Source: Streptomyces sp. XY006 (GTDB lineage Bacteria > Actinomycetota > Actinomycetes > Streptomycetales > Streptomycetaceae). From it: a stretch of DNA of 64,000 nucleotides. A model generated the notes under the pieces. That model made no database searches and was not told where the DNA came from. It saw nothing but the letters and a program-made list of their open reading frames with translations. The DNA is taken from assembly GCF_002237655.1 (NCBI RefSeq), contig NZ_NOKT01000024.1, forward strand, positions 79,724-143,723. The letters are read 5' to 3'. Made by a program: the position numbers and the translations under genes. Of the stretch, positions 43,029 through 51,940 are shown one piece after another (position 1 is the stretch's first letter; every line of letters starts with the position of its first letter).

Positions 43029-43886
43029 GTGAACCGAGCCGAACTCGCCGACTTCCTGCGCCGCGGCCGCGCCCGCCTGGAGCCCTCCGACGCGGGCCTC
43101 ACAGCCGGGCCCCGCCGCCGTACGCCGGGGCTGCGCCGCGAGGAGGTGGCCCAGCTGGCCGGCATGTCCGTGGACTACTACACGCGGCTGGAGCAGTCCC
43201 GGGGCCCGCGCCCCTCGCGCCAGATGCTCAGCGCGCTGGCCCGCGCGCTGCGCCTGACGGAGGACGAGCGAGACCACCTCTTCCATCTGACCGGCGAGGA
43301 ACCGCCCCGCCGTGCGGCGACGAGCACGCACGTTCGCCCGGGGCTGCTGCTGGTCCTGGACCGGCTGCACGACTGCCCGGCCCTGGTCGTCACCGACTGC
43401 GGCGAGGTCCTCGCGCAGAACGCGATGTCGCGGGCGCTGAGCGGTGACCTGCTCGCCCGCCCGCCGCGCGAGCGCAACATGCTCCGGCGGTTCTTCCTGG
43501 ACCCCTCGGCCCAGGCGCTCTTCCCGCCCGAGGACCGCCCGGAGCGCGCCCGCGAGCAGGTGGCCGGCCTGCGCGCGGTGGCGGCGGCCCGTCCCACGGA
43601 CCCGGAGCCCGCCGCGCTGGTCGCCGAACTACGCGCCGGGAGCGAGGAGTTCGCCCGCCTCTGGGACGAGCACGAGGTCGCCGTCCGGCGCGCCTCGACC
43701 AAACGCTTCCGGCACCCCGTGGTCGGCGTCCTGGAACTCGACTGCGAGGTCCTCGTCAACTCCGACCACAACCAGCAACTGATCGTCCACACCGCCCGCC
43801 CTGGCACGGAGTCGTACGAGCGGCTACGGCTGCTGCGGGTGGTGGGCCTGCAGGACCTGACCCCGTCAGAAGCCCAGACGCCGTAG
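43029..43886 (+). CDS. XRE-family regulator with MmyB-like ligand domain
   Basis: This 285-residue regulator has an N-terminal Cro/C1 helix-turn-helix (about 10-80: RTPGLRREEVAQLAGMSVDY, YTRLEQSRGPRPS) and a C-terminal MmyB-like PAS domain (about 105-275: LVVTDCGEVLAQNAMSRAL, FRHPVVGVLELDCEVLV). Such proteins often regulate a divergent oxidoreductase gene, here the SDR. The GTG at 43029 has GGAGG very close to it, so a leaderless or shifted start is possible. Its last 21 bases overlap the convergent era gene. Confidence 0.88.
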   Translation: MNRAELADFLRRGRARLEPSDAGLTAGPRRRTPGLRREEVAQLAGMSVDYYTRLEQSRGPRPSRQMLSALARALRLTEDERDHLFHLTGEEPPRRAATSTHVRPGLLLVLDRLHDCPALVVTDCGEVLAQNAMSRALSGDLLARPPRERNMLRRFFLDPSAQALFPPEDRPERAREQVAGLRAVAAARPTDPEPAALVAELRAGSEEFARLWDEHEVAVRRASTKRFRHPVVGVLELDCEVLVNSDHNQQLIVHTARPGTESYERLRLLRVVGLQDLTPSEAQTP

Positions 43887-44819
43887 CTGCTTGGGGTCGC
43901 GCTGCCAGTCCTTGGCCACCTTGACGTGCAGGTCGAGGAAGACCGGCGTGCCCAGCAGCGCCTCGATCTGCTTGCGGGACTTGATGCCGACCTCCTTCAG
44001 GCGCTTGCCCTTGGGGCCGATGATGATCCCCTTCTGGCTGGGGCGCTCGATGAAGAGGTTGGCGTGGATGTCGAGGAGGGGCTTGTCGGCGGGGCGGTCC
44101 TCGCGCGGGAGCATCTCCTCCACCACGACCGCGATGGAGTGCGGCAGCTCGTCGCGCACGCCCTCCAGGGCCGCCTCGCGGATCAGCTCGGCCACCATGA
44201 CCTGCTCCGGCTCGTCCGTCAGGTCGCCCTCGGGGTAGAGGGCGGGGCCCTCCGGGAGCATCGGGATCAGCAGGTCCGCCAGCAGCTCGACCTGCTTGTC
44301 GCCGACCGCCGAGACCGGGACGATCTCCGCCCACTCGATGCCCAGCTCCTTGCCGAGCTGGTCGATCGCGATCAGCTGCTCGGCCAGGGTCTTGCCGTCG
44401 ACGAGGTCCGTCTTGGTGACGATCGCGACCTTCGGCGACTTCTTGATGCCCGCGAGCTCCTTGGCGATGAACCGGTCGCCCGGGCCGATCCTCTCGTTGG
44501 CCGGCAGGCAGAAGCCGATCACGTCGACCTCGGCCCAGGTGGTGCGCACCACGTCGTTCAGACGCTCGCCGAGCAGCGTGCGCGGCTTGTGCAGCCCCGG
44601 GGTGTCCACCAGGATCAGCTGCGCGTCCGGCCGGTGCACGATGCCCCGCACGGTGTGCCGCGTCGTCTGCGGCCGGTTGGAGGTGATCGCCACCTTCTGC
44701 CCGACCAGAGCGTTCGTCAGCGTGGACTTGCCCGCGTTGGGACGGCCCACGAAGCAGGCGAAGCCGGCGCGGTGGACGGTCTCGCCCGACTCTTCGGATG
44801 ACTGCATGCGAACGCTCAT
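43866..44819 (-). CDS. era: GTPase Era
   Basis: This essential GTPase acts in 16S rRNA and 30S assembly. The 317-residue protein has G1 GRPNAGKST (25-33), G2 around NRPQTTRHT, G3 DTPGLHKP, G4 TKTD and the C-terminal KH domain with GIIIGPKGKRLKEVG and the ending VKVAKDWQRDP. ATG 44819 is chosen; the frame continues upstream only as a shadow of the amtB strand. Its 3' end overlaps the XRE gene by 21 bp. In related genomes it usually follows the cdd/corC/ybeY/phoH run; here amtB-PII lies between. Confidence 0.97.
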   Translation of the reverse strand: MSVRMQSSEESGETVHRAGFACFVGRPNAGKSTLTNALVGQKVAITSNRPQTTRHTVRGIVHRPDAQLILVDTPGLHKPRTLLGERLNDVVRTTWAEVDVIGFCLPANERIGPGDRFIAKELAGIKKSPKVAIVTKTDLVDGKTLAEQLIAIDQLGKELGIEWAEIVPVSAVGDKQVELLADLLIPMLPEGPALYPEGDLTDEPEQVMVAELIREAALEGVRDELPHSIAVVVEEMLPREDRPADKPLLDIHANLFIERPSQKGIIIGPKGKRLKEVGIKSRKQIEALLGTPVFLDLHVKVAKDWQRDPKQLRRLGF

Positions 44820-44908
44820 GCCGCCCATTCTCCCTGATCCAACCGACCCCTCCGCACCGCGGCCCGCGCACGCCCGGCCGGGTGAGCTTTCCGAAACCCT
44901 CACGCAAC

Positions 44909-44946
44909 GAAACACCGCGGAAACACGGCCGTGCGCCGCCGGAAAC
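44909..44946 (+). promoter_or_regulatory. GlnR box upstream of amtB
   Basis: Four pentamers are spaced exactly 11 bases apart: GAAAC (44909), GAAAC (44920), GTGCG (44931) and GAAAC (44942). They fit the actinobacterial GlnR consensus GTNAC-N6-GAAAC-N6-GTNAC-N6-GAAAC, with both b-sites perfect and the a-sites degenerate. The box ends 54 bases before the amtB start, a typical activator position for nitrogen-starvation induction. Confidence 0.75.
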
Positions 44947-45000
44947 GCACACCCGTGAACCTCTGACGAGCCCCCGCAGCGTCCACCCGTTGGAGACCCC

Positions 45001-46311
45001 GTGCCCCTGGCCGCCGCACACGCCGACACCGGCGACACCGCCTGGCTGCTCGCCGCCACCGCCCTCGTCCTGCTGATGACCCCGGGCCTGGCCCTCTTCT
45101 ACGGCGGCATGGTCCGCACCAAGAGCGTCCTGAACATGCTGATGATGAGCTTCGTGTCGATCGCCCTGGTGACGGTGGTGTGGCTGGCGGCCGGCTACTC
45201 GCTGGCCTTCGGCGAGGACGCCGCGGGAGGGCTCATCGGCGGGCTCGGCCACGCCGGCATGGCCGGCCTCGGCCCGGACAGCGTGCAGGGCACGGTCCCC
45301 ACGCTGCTGTTCGCCACCTTCCAGCTCACCTTCGCGATCATCACGGCCGCGCTGGTCAGCGGCGCGGTCGCCGACCGGGCCAAGTTCGGGGCCTGGCTGG
45401 TCTTCGTACCGGTATGGGCGCTGCTCGTATACGTTCCGGTCGCGCACTGGGTGTGGGGCCCGGGCGGCTGGATCCTGGAGCGGCTCGGCGCGCTCGACTT
45501 CGCGGGCGGGCTCCCCGTGGAGATCGTCTCCGGCGCCTCGGGACTGGCGTTGTGCCTGGTCCTGGGCCCGCGCATGGGCTTCAAGAAGGAGGCCATGCGG
45601 CCGCACAACCTGCCCATGGTGATGCTGGGCGCCGGGCTGCTGTGGTTCGGCTGGTTCGGCTTCAACGCCGGCTCCGCGCTCGGCGCCAACGGCCTCGCGG
45701 CGGCCGCGTTCCTCAACACCCTCGCCGCGGGCTGCACCGGCCTGCTCGGCTGGCTCTTCGTCGAGCAGAAGCGCGACGGCCACCCGACCACGCTGGGCGC
45801 CGCCTCCGGCGCGGTCGCGGGCCTGGTCGCCATCACACCGTCGTGCGGGTCCGTCTCCCTGCTCGGCGCCCTGGTCGTCGGCCTCACCGCCGGCACGGTG
45901 TGCTCGTACGCCGTGAGCTGGAAGTTCAAGCTGAACTACGACGACTCCCTGGACGTCGTCGGCGTCCATCTGGTCGGCGGGGTCATCGGCACCCTCCTCA
46001 TCGGCGTCTTCGCCGTCGAGGAGATGACCGGCGGCGCCGAGGGCCTGCTGTACGGCGGCGGGCTCGGCCAGCTGGGCAGGCAGCTGGTGGCCGTGGTGGT
46101 CGTCGCGGCGTACGCGTTCGGGGTGACGTACGGGATCGGCAAGCTGATCGAGGTCACGATGGGCCTGCGCGCGAGCGAGGAGCAGGAGCAGACCGGCCTG
46201 GACCTTACGGTGCACGCCGAGACGGCCTACGATCACGGGGTCCTGGGCCACGGCGCCCCGGTCTCCTCCTCCGTCGTCTCCCCCGCCCAGAAGGTCACCC
46301 CCCAGGCATGA
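45001..46311 (+). CDS. amtB: Ammonium transporter
   Basis: This 436-residue channel for ammonium has 11 helices: TAWLLAATALVLLMTPGLALFYGGM at the start, the Phe gate in FATFQLTFAIITAALVSGA, WVWGPGGW, and the pore His in VVGVHLVGGVIGTL. The usual cleaved signal is absent; the first helix follows only 12 residues. The C-terminal 40 residues are cytoplasmic and would meet PII. The GTG start has GGAG upstream. It overlaps the PII gene by ATGA and lies under a GlnR box. Confidence 0.95.
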   Translation: MPLAAAHADTGDTAWLLAATALVLLMTPGLALFYGGMVRTKSVLNMLMMSFVSIALVTVVWLAAGYSLAFGEDAAGGLIGGLGHAGMAGLGPDSVQGTVPTLLFATFQLTFAIITAALVSGAVADRAKFGAWLVFVPVWALLVYVPVAHWVWGPGGWILERLGALDFAGGLPVEIVSGASGLALCLVLGPRMGFKKEAMRPHNLPMVMLGAGLLWFGWFGFNAGSALGANGLAAAAFLNTLAAGCTGLLGWLFVEQKRDGHPTTLGAASGAVAGLVAITPSCGSVSLLGALVVGLTAGTVCSYAVSWKFKLNYDDSLDVVGVHLVGGVIGTLLIGVFAVEEMTGGAEGLLYGGGLGQLGRQLVAVVVVAAYAFGVTYGIGKLIEVTMGLRASEEQEQTGLDLTVHAETAYDHGVLGHGAPVSSSVVSPAQKVTPQA

Positions 46312-46646
46312 AGCTCATCACCGCGATCGTCAAGCCGTACCGCCTCGACGAGGTCAAGAACGCCCTGCAGGAAATGGGCGTGCACGGCCTGACCGTCTCC
46401 GAGGCCAGCGGCTACGGCCGGCAGCGCGGCCACACGGAGGTGTACCGGGGCGCGGAGTACCAGGTCGATCTGGTGCCGAAGGTCCGGATCGAGGTCGTCG
46501 TGGAGGACGCGGACGCCGAGGCCGTCATCGACGCGGTCGTGAAGGCCGCGCACACCGGCAAGATCGGCGACGGCAAGGTGTGGGCGCTGCCCGTGGACAC
46601 GGTGGTGCGGGTGCGCACGGGCGAGCGCGGCCCCGACGCGCTGTGA
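46308..46646 (+). CDS. glnK: PII nitrogen regulatory protein
   Basis: This 112-residue trimeric signal protein senses ATP/ADP and 2-oxoglutarate and blocks AmtB. It shows MKLITAIVKPYRLDEVKNAL, the T-loop with Tyr51 in RGAEYQVDLVPK (site of uridylylation or adenylylation), and the B-loop TGKIGDGKVW. Starting inside the amtB stop, it is the standard amtB-glnK pair, but no glnD follows, unlike the classic streptomycete amtB-glnK-glnD operon known from S. coelicolor. Confidence 0.95.
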   Translation: MKLITAIVKPYRLDEVKNALQEMGVHGLTVSEASGYGRQRGHTEVYRGAEYQVDLVPKVRIEVVVEDADAEAVIDAVVKAAHTGKIGDGKVWALPVDTVVRVRTGERGPDAL

Positions 46647-46704
46647 CCCCGGGGCCGCGCTCGCGGTCGTGCTCGGTGGGTGCGCCCGGGCGCAGGCAGC
46701 GGCA

Positions 46705-46721
46705 AGGCGGAAAACCCGCCT
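46705..46721 (+). terminator. Weak hairpin after the PII gene
   Basis: AGGCGG (46705-46710) pairs with CCGCCT (46716-46721) around AAAAC, 58 bases after the glnK stop. It lies between two converging transcripts and may end both. Confidence 0.35.
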
Positions 46722-46745
46722 GAGGTCCGGCGGTTGCGGCGGGGT

Positions 46746-47099
46746 TCAGCCGGCGGTGACCGTGCTGCGGACCGTCCCGTCGAGCCCCGCCAGCAGGACG
46801 GGCGTCTGCGCGCTGCCGAGGTCCCGTACGGCCGCCCGGTCCTCCTCGGGCAGCGACTCCGCCTCGGTCACCACCGCCGCCGCCTCCAGCGACCGCGCCC
46901 CCGAGGCCACGGCCATCGCCACCGCCGTGCGCAGGGCGCTGAGCCGCAGGGAGTCGAGGGACACCGTGCCCGCGACATAGGTACGTCCGGTCTCGTCGCG
47001 CACGGCAGCCCCCTCGGGCACGCCGTTGCGGGCCCGCGCGGAACGGGCCAAGGTGACGATCTTGCGGTCCTCGGGGTCGAGCGCGCTGCTGTCGGTCAT
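46746..47099 (-). CDS. Cytidine-deaminase-like protein lacking catalytic residues
   Basis: This 117-residue protein follows the CDA fold: GAAVRDETGRTYVAGTVSL lines up with the first strands, and LSALRTAVAMAVASG with the active-site helix. The zinc/proton-shuttle motif C/H-A-E reads S-A-L, and the P-C-x2-C motif region reads LPEEDRAAVRD, so no zinc site remains. It is annotated as cytidine deaminase in relatives but is probably not one. It is the last gene after phoH-ybeY-corC-yjbR, 20 bp after yjbR. Confidence 0.75.
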   Translation of the reverse strand: MTDSSALDPEDRKIVTLARSARARNGVPEGAAVRDETGRTYVAGTVSLDSLRLSALRTAVAMAVASGARSLEAAAVVTEAESLPEEDRAAVRDLGSAQTPVLLAGLDGTVRSTVTAG

Positions 47100-47119
47100 G
47101 ATCCGAGCATACGGAAGCA

Positions 47120-47479
47120 CTAGGGGCGGTCGAGACGGAGGCGGTCCGCTCGCGGCAGGCCGGCCACGACGAGGTCGTAGGAGTCCTCGACGAGCTCCCG
47201 GACCAGCCGGTCCGGGAGGCTGCCGTCGGCGGTGACCGTGTTCCAGTGGCGCTTGTTCATGTGCCAGCCCGGCACGATGAGCCCCTCGTGCTCGCGGCGC
47301 AGGCGGACCGCCTCGTCGGGGTCGCACTTGAGGTTGACCTTCAGGGGGCGCGCGTCCAGGAAGGAGAGGGCGAAGAGCTTGCCCCGCACCTTGAACACCG
47401 AGATCTCCGGGCTGAAGGGGAAGTCCTCCTCCGCCGCGTTGAACGACAGGCAGAACGCGCGCAGTTCCCGAGGGGTCAC
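47120..47479 (-). CDS. MmcQ/YjbR family protein
   Basis: This 119-residue protein has a CyaY-like DNA-binding fold typical of YjbR/MmcQ. Landmarks are FPFSPEISVFKVRGKLFALS, the PLKVNLKCDPDEAVRLR segment, and GWHMNKRHWNTV. The function of the family is not settled. Its GTG start overlaps the stop of the CorC gene (GTGA), so it is translated from that operon. Confidence 0.85.
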   Translation of the reverse strand: MTPRELRAFCLSFNAAEEDFPFSPEISVFKVRGKLFALSFLDARPLKVNLKCDPDEAVRLRREHEGLIVPGWHMNKRHWNTVTADGSLPDRLVRELVEDSYDLVVAGLPRADRLRLDRP

Positions 47480-48780
47480 TCCGGCTTCTCCTCCCGGGGC
47501 AGCTCGGGCGGGTCCACCGGCTCCGCGAGCACGGTCACGATCTTGTTCCGGCGGCCGGCCGCGGCCTCAGCGGTCAGGCGCAGTTCACGGCCGTCGGGCA
47601 GGGCCACCACGGACGACGCCCCGGCGATGGGCACCCGGCCCAGCGCCTTGGCGAGCAGACCGCCGACCGTCTCGACGTCCTCGTCGTCGAACTCCTCCAG
47701 GCCGTACAGCTCGCCCAGGTCGCCGATGTCGAGGCGGGCGGTGACCCGGAAGCGGTCCTCGCCGAGCTCCTCCACGGGCGGCAGTTCCCGGTCGTACTCG
47801 TCGGTGATCTCGCCGACGATCTCCTCCAGGATGTCCTCGATGGTGACGATGCCGGCCGTGCCGCCGTACTCGTCGATGACGACGGCGACGTGGTTGCGTT
47901 CCTTCTGCATCTCGCGCAGCAGATCGCCGGCGTTCTTGGTGTCGGGCACGAAGAACGCCGGGCGCATGGCCGTGGACACCTGCTCGGACTCGGCCTCGCG
48001 GCTGATGTGCGTCTTGCGGACCAGGTCCTTCAGATACACGATCCCGACGATGTCGTCCTCGCTCTCGCCGGTGACCGGGATGCGCGAGAAGCCGGAGCGC
48101 AGGGCGAGGGTGAGGGCCTGACGGATCGTCTTGAAGCGCTCGATGACCACCAGGTCCGTGCGCGGCACCATGACCTCGCGGACCAGGGTGTCGCCCAGTT
48201 CGAAGACCGAGTGCACCATGCGGCGCTCCTCGTCCTCGATGAGCGACTCCTTCTCGGCGAGGTCGACCAGCGCGCGCAGCTCCGCCTCGGAGGCGAACGG
48301 GCCGCGCCGGAAGCCCTTGCCCGGGGTGAGCGCGTTGCCGATGAGGATCAGCAGCGACGGGATCGGGCCCATGATCCGGGCCAGCGGCACCAGGACGTAC
48401 GCGGAGACCGTGGCCGTGTTCAGCGGGTGCTGGCGGCCGATCGTGCGCGGCGAGACCCCGACGGCGACGTACGACACGAGGACCATGACCGCGATGGCGA
48501 TCAGCAGGGCCTCGGTGGTGCCGTCGAACTCCTGCAGACAGCCGTACGTGATCAGCGCGGCTGCGGCCATCTCGCAGGCGACGCGGACCAGCAGCGCCAC
48601 GTTCAGGTAGCGGGTCGGGTCGGCGGCGACCTGGGAGAGCTTGGCGCTGCCGCGGCGGCCGGAGCGCACGGCCTCCTCGGCGCGGAAGCTGGAGACACGC
48701 GCGAGGCCCGCCTCCGCGCAGGCGGCGAGCCAGGCCACGACGACCAGGGCGATGGCGCCCAGGGCGAGTTGCGGACTCAT
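47476..48780 (-). CDS. CNNM/CorC-type transporter (hemolysin family, DUF21-CBS-CorC_HlyC)
   Basis: This 434-residue membrane protein has an N-terminal DUF21/CNNM domain with three or four helices (about 1-155), then two CBS domains (about 200-325: MVPRTDLVVIERFKTIRQAL, DEYGGTAGIVTIEDILEEIV) and a C-terminal CorC_HlyC domain (about 345-425). Homologues move or sense Mg2+/Co2+; the name hemolysin is historical. It stands six bases downstream of ybeY, the frequent ybeY-corC pairing in bacteria. Confidence 0.93.
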   Translation of the reverse strand: MSPQLALGAIALVVVAWLAACAEAGLARVSSFRAEEAVRSGRRGSAKLSQVAADPTRYLNVALLVRVACEMAAAALITYGCLQEFDGTTEALLIAIAVMVLVSYVAVGVSPRTIGRQHPLNTATVSAYVLVPLARIMGPIPSLLILIGNALTPGKGFRRGPFASEAELRALVDLAEKESLIEDEERRMVHSVFELGDTLVREVMVPRTDLVVIERFKTIRQALTLALRSGFSRIPVTGESEDDIVGIVYLKDLVRKTHISREAESEQVSTAMRPAFFVPDTKNAGDLLREMQKERNHVAVVIDEYGGTAGIVTIEDILEEIVGEITDEYDRELPPVEELGEDRFRVTARLDIGDLGELYGLEEFDDEDVETVGGLLAKALGRVPIAGASSVVALPDGRELRLTAEAAAGRRNKIVTVLAEPVDPPELPREEKPE

Positions 48781-48786
48781 CGGCGG

Positions 48787-49284
48787 CTACGAGACCGTCG
48801 GCGCCGGGGACGGGCCGGTCAGGCCCCGCTCCGCGCGCCAGCCGTCCACGATGGCCGCCTGGAGGCCGAACATCTCGGCCTTCTCGTCCGGTTCCTCGTG
48901 GTCGTAGCCGAGCAGGTGCAGCACACCGTGGACGGTGAGGAGCTGGAGCTCCTCGTCCATGGAGTGCTGCGTCTCCGCTTCCCTGCCCTGCTTCTCGGCG
49001 ACCTCCGGGCACAGCACGATGTCGCCGAGCAGCCCCTGCGGGGGCTCGTCGTCGTCCTTGGACGGCGGGCGCAGCTCGTCCATCGGAAAGGACATGACAT
49101 CCGTCGGGCCGGGGAGGTCCATCCACTGGATGTGGAGCTGCTCCATGGCGTCGGTGTCCACAACGATCACCGAGAGCTCGGAGAGCGGGTGGATGCGCAT
49201 CCGCGCGAGCGCGTAGCGGGCGATGTCGAGGATCGCCTGCTCGTCGACCTCGGTTCCGGACTCGTTGTTGACGTCGATCGACAT
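48787..49284 (-). CDS. ybeY: Endoribonuclease YbeY
   Basis: This zinc-dependent RNase acts in 16S rRNA 3' maturation and ribosome quality control. The 165-residue protein carries the signature HGVLHLLGYDHEEPDE (H-x3-H-x5-H) at about 120, preceded by MDLPGPTDVMSFPMDE. It lies 14 bp after phoH and before corC, forming a conserved operon. Confidence 0.96.
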   Translation of the reverse strand: MSIDVNNESGTEVDEQAILDIARYALARMRIHPLSELSVIVVDTDAMEQLHIQWMDLPGPTDVMSFPMDELRPPSKDDDEPPQGLLGDIVLCPEVAEKQGREAETQHSMDEELQLLTVHGVLHLLGYDHEEPDEKAEMFGLQAAIVDGWRAERGLTGPSPAPTVS

Positions 49285-49298
49285 GGTGCTGTGTGTGT

Positions 49299-50366
<1,068 letters not shown>

Positions 50367-50509
50367 GGGCCGGCGCTGAAGGCCTGCGGTTCCTCCTCGT
50401 CACGGCCGCGTAGCTGAGGGCGGCCTCGCGATTCCCAGGGTACGACGGGGCGGTGACAACGCCGTAGGGGTTTTGGGGCGGGGCTTCTCACCAGTGGCCG
50501 GGCGGCCGG

Positions 50510-51646
50510 TCACGCCGAGCGCCGGAAGCCGATCGTGGGGACGGCTCTGCGCAGCGGCCAGGGCCGCACCAGCTCCTCCGACACCAGGTCGGCGAGGAAG
50601 CCGTACCGCTCCAGCGCCACCGCCGACTGGCCCTCGACGGACTGCACCCTGCGCCACCACGCCGCGATCTCCGACCAGCCCGGAGCCGACAGCGACCCGC
50701 CGAACTCCTGCACCGACAGCGCCGCCGTCAGCCCGGCGAAGGCCAGCCGGTCCGCGAGCGGCCAGTCGGCCAGCGTCCCGGTCACGAACCCGGCGACGAA
50801 CACGTCCCCGGCGCCGGTCGGGTCGAGCGCCTCGACCTCGATCGCGGGCACCTCGGCCGTCTCCCCGGTCCGCCGGTCCACCGCGTAGGCCCCGTCCGCC
50901 CCGAGGGTGACCACGGCCAGCGGCACGTACTCGGTGAGGGCGTGCGCGGCGGCCCGTGGGCAGTCCGCCCCCGTGTACCGCATGGCCTCCTCCGCGTTCG
51001 GCAGGAACGCCTCGCAGTGCCGCAGGTCGGGCAGGCCGGCGAGGTCCCACGCGCCGGTGTCGTCCCAGCCGACGTCGCCGAAGACCCGGGTGCCCTTGCT
51101 CGCGGCCTGGGCGATCCAGGGCGCGCTGACGCCGGGCGCGAGGGAGGCGACGGCGGCGCGGGCGCGGGGCGGGCACTCGGGGGCGGGTTCCTCGGGGGGC
51201 GGCTCGTGGCCGTGCGAGACCATCGTGCGCTCGCCCTCGTAGGCCATGGAGACGGTCACCGGGGAGTGCCAGCCGGGGACCGTGCGCGAGGGGGAGAGGT
51301 CGATGCCCTCGCCGTGCTCCAGGGCGTCCCAGCAGTAGTCGCCGTAGTGGTCGTCGCCGAAGGCCGCGGCGAGGGACGTGCGCAGGCCGAGGCGGGCGAG
51401 CGCGGTGGCCATGTTGGCGACGCCGCCGGGGCTCGACCCCATCCCGCGCGCCCAGGACTCCGTCCCGCGCACCGGGGCGGAGTCGAGGCCGGTGAAGATG
51501 ATGTCGAGGAAGACCGTGCCGGTGAGGTAGACGTCCCAGGGCGGGTCGTCCGGCGTGCGCAGGGGGGCGAGGGGATCGACCTGGCTCTGGCGGTGCGATC
51601 CCTTTCCGGCCGGGCCCTTTCCGGCCGGGGCGGTGGACGCGATCAC
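50510..51646 (-). CDS. PfkB-family sugar kinase
   Basis: This 378-residue kinase of the ribokinase superfamily has DVYLTGTVFLDIIFTG at the first strand, GSSPGGVANMATALARLG (PfkB motif 1, about 70-87), and DPTGAGDVFVAGFVTG (motif 2 with the catalytic Asp, near 285). The substrate is unknown; 2-keto-3-deoxygluconate or a related sugar is plausible beside kdgD. The N-terminus has a duplicated PAGKG, from a 15-bp tandem repeat near 51602-51631. GTG start. An inverted repeat lies at 51662-51690 just upstream. Confidence 0.85.
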   Translation of the reverse strand: MIASTAPAGKGPAGKGSHRQSQVDPLAPLRTPDDPPWDVYLTGTVFLDIIFTGLDSAPVRGTESWARGMGSSPGGVANMATALARLGLRTSLAAAFGDDHYGDYCWDALEHGEGIDLSPSRTVPGWHSPVTVSMAYEGERTMVSHGHEPPPEEPAPECPPRARAAVASLAPGVSAPWIAQAASKGTRVFGDVGWDDTGAWDLAGLPDLRHCEAFLPNAEEAMRYTGADCPRAAAHALTEYVPLAVVTLGADGAYAVDRRTGETAEVPAIEVEALDPTGAGDVFVAGFVTGTLADWPLADRLAFAGLTAALSVQEFGGSLSAPGWSEIAAWWRRVQSVEGQSAVALERYGFLADLVSEELVRPWPLRRAVPTIGFRRSA

Positions 51647-51940
51647 GATGCGCTCCCTGACGTGGTGCGGATCAGGCCAGTCTGCACCACATCACCGACA
51701 ACGTGACGCCGATCACGCCTGCCTCACCCGGTCCGTCAGCTCGCGCGGGACCTCCGCACGCCCCCGTGGACCTCGCGCCTCACCAGCGCGGCACCGAGAG
51801 CACCCGCCACGCGGAGCCGGCGACCCGCGCGGCCGCCGCGTCGTCGCGGTCGCCAACCCCGTCCGCGGGCGTGGACAGCCCGTTCAGGCCGCTGACCGGA
51901 CGGCCGGGACCGGGGGCAGGCGGACGTCCGTGGCGTGAGG
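51647..51940. promoter_or_regulatory. Gene-free spacer between kdgD and the PfkB kinase, with an inverted repeat
   Basis: No convincing gene is seen in these 294 bp; the open frames here are Arg/Pro/Ser-rich shadows. GTGGTGCGGA (51662-51671) and TCTGCACCAC (51681-51690) form 10-bp arms with one mismatch and a 9-base spacer, 16 bases before the kinase start. It is a candidate operator for the kinase gene. Confidence 0.45.
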
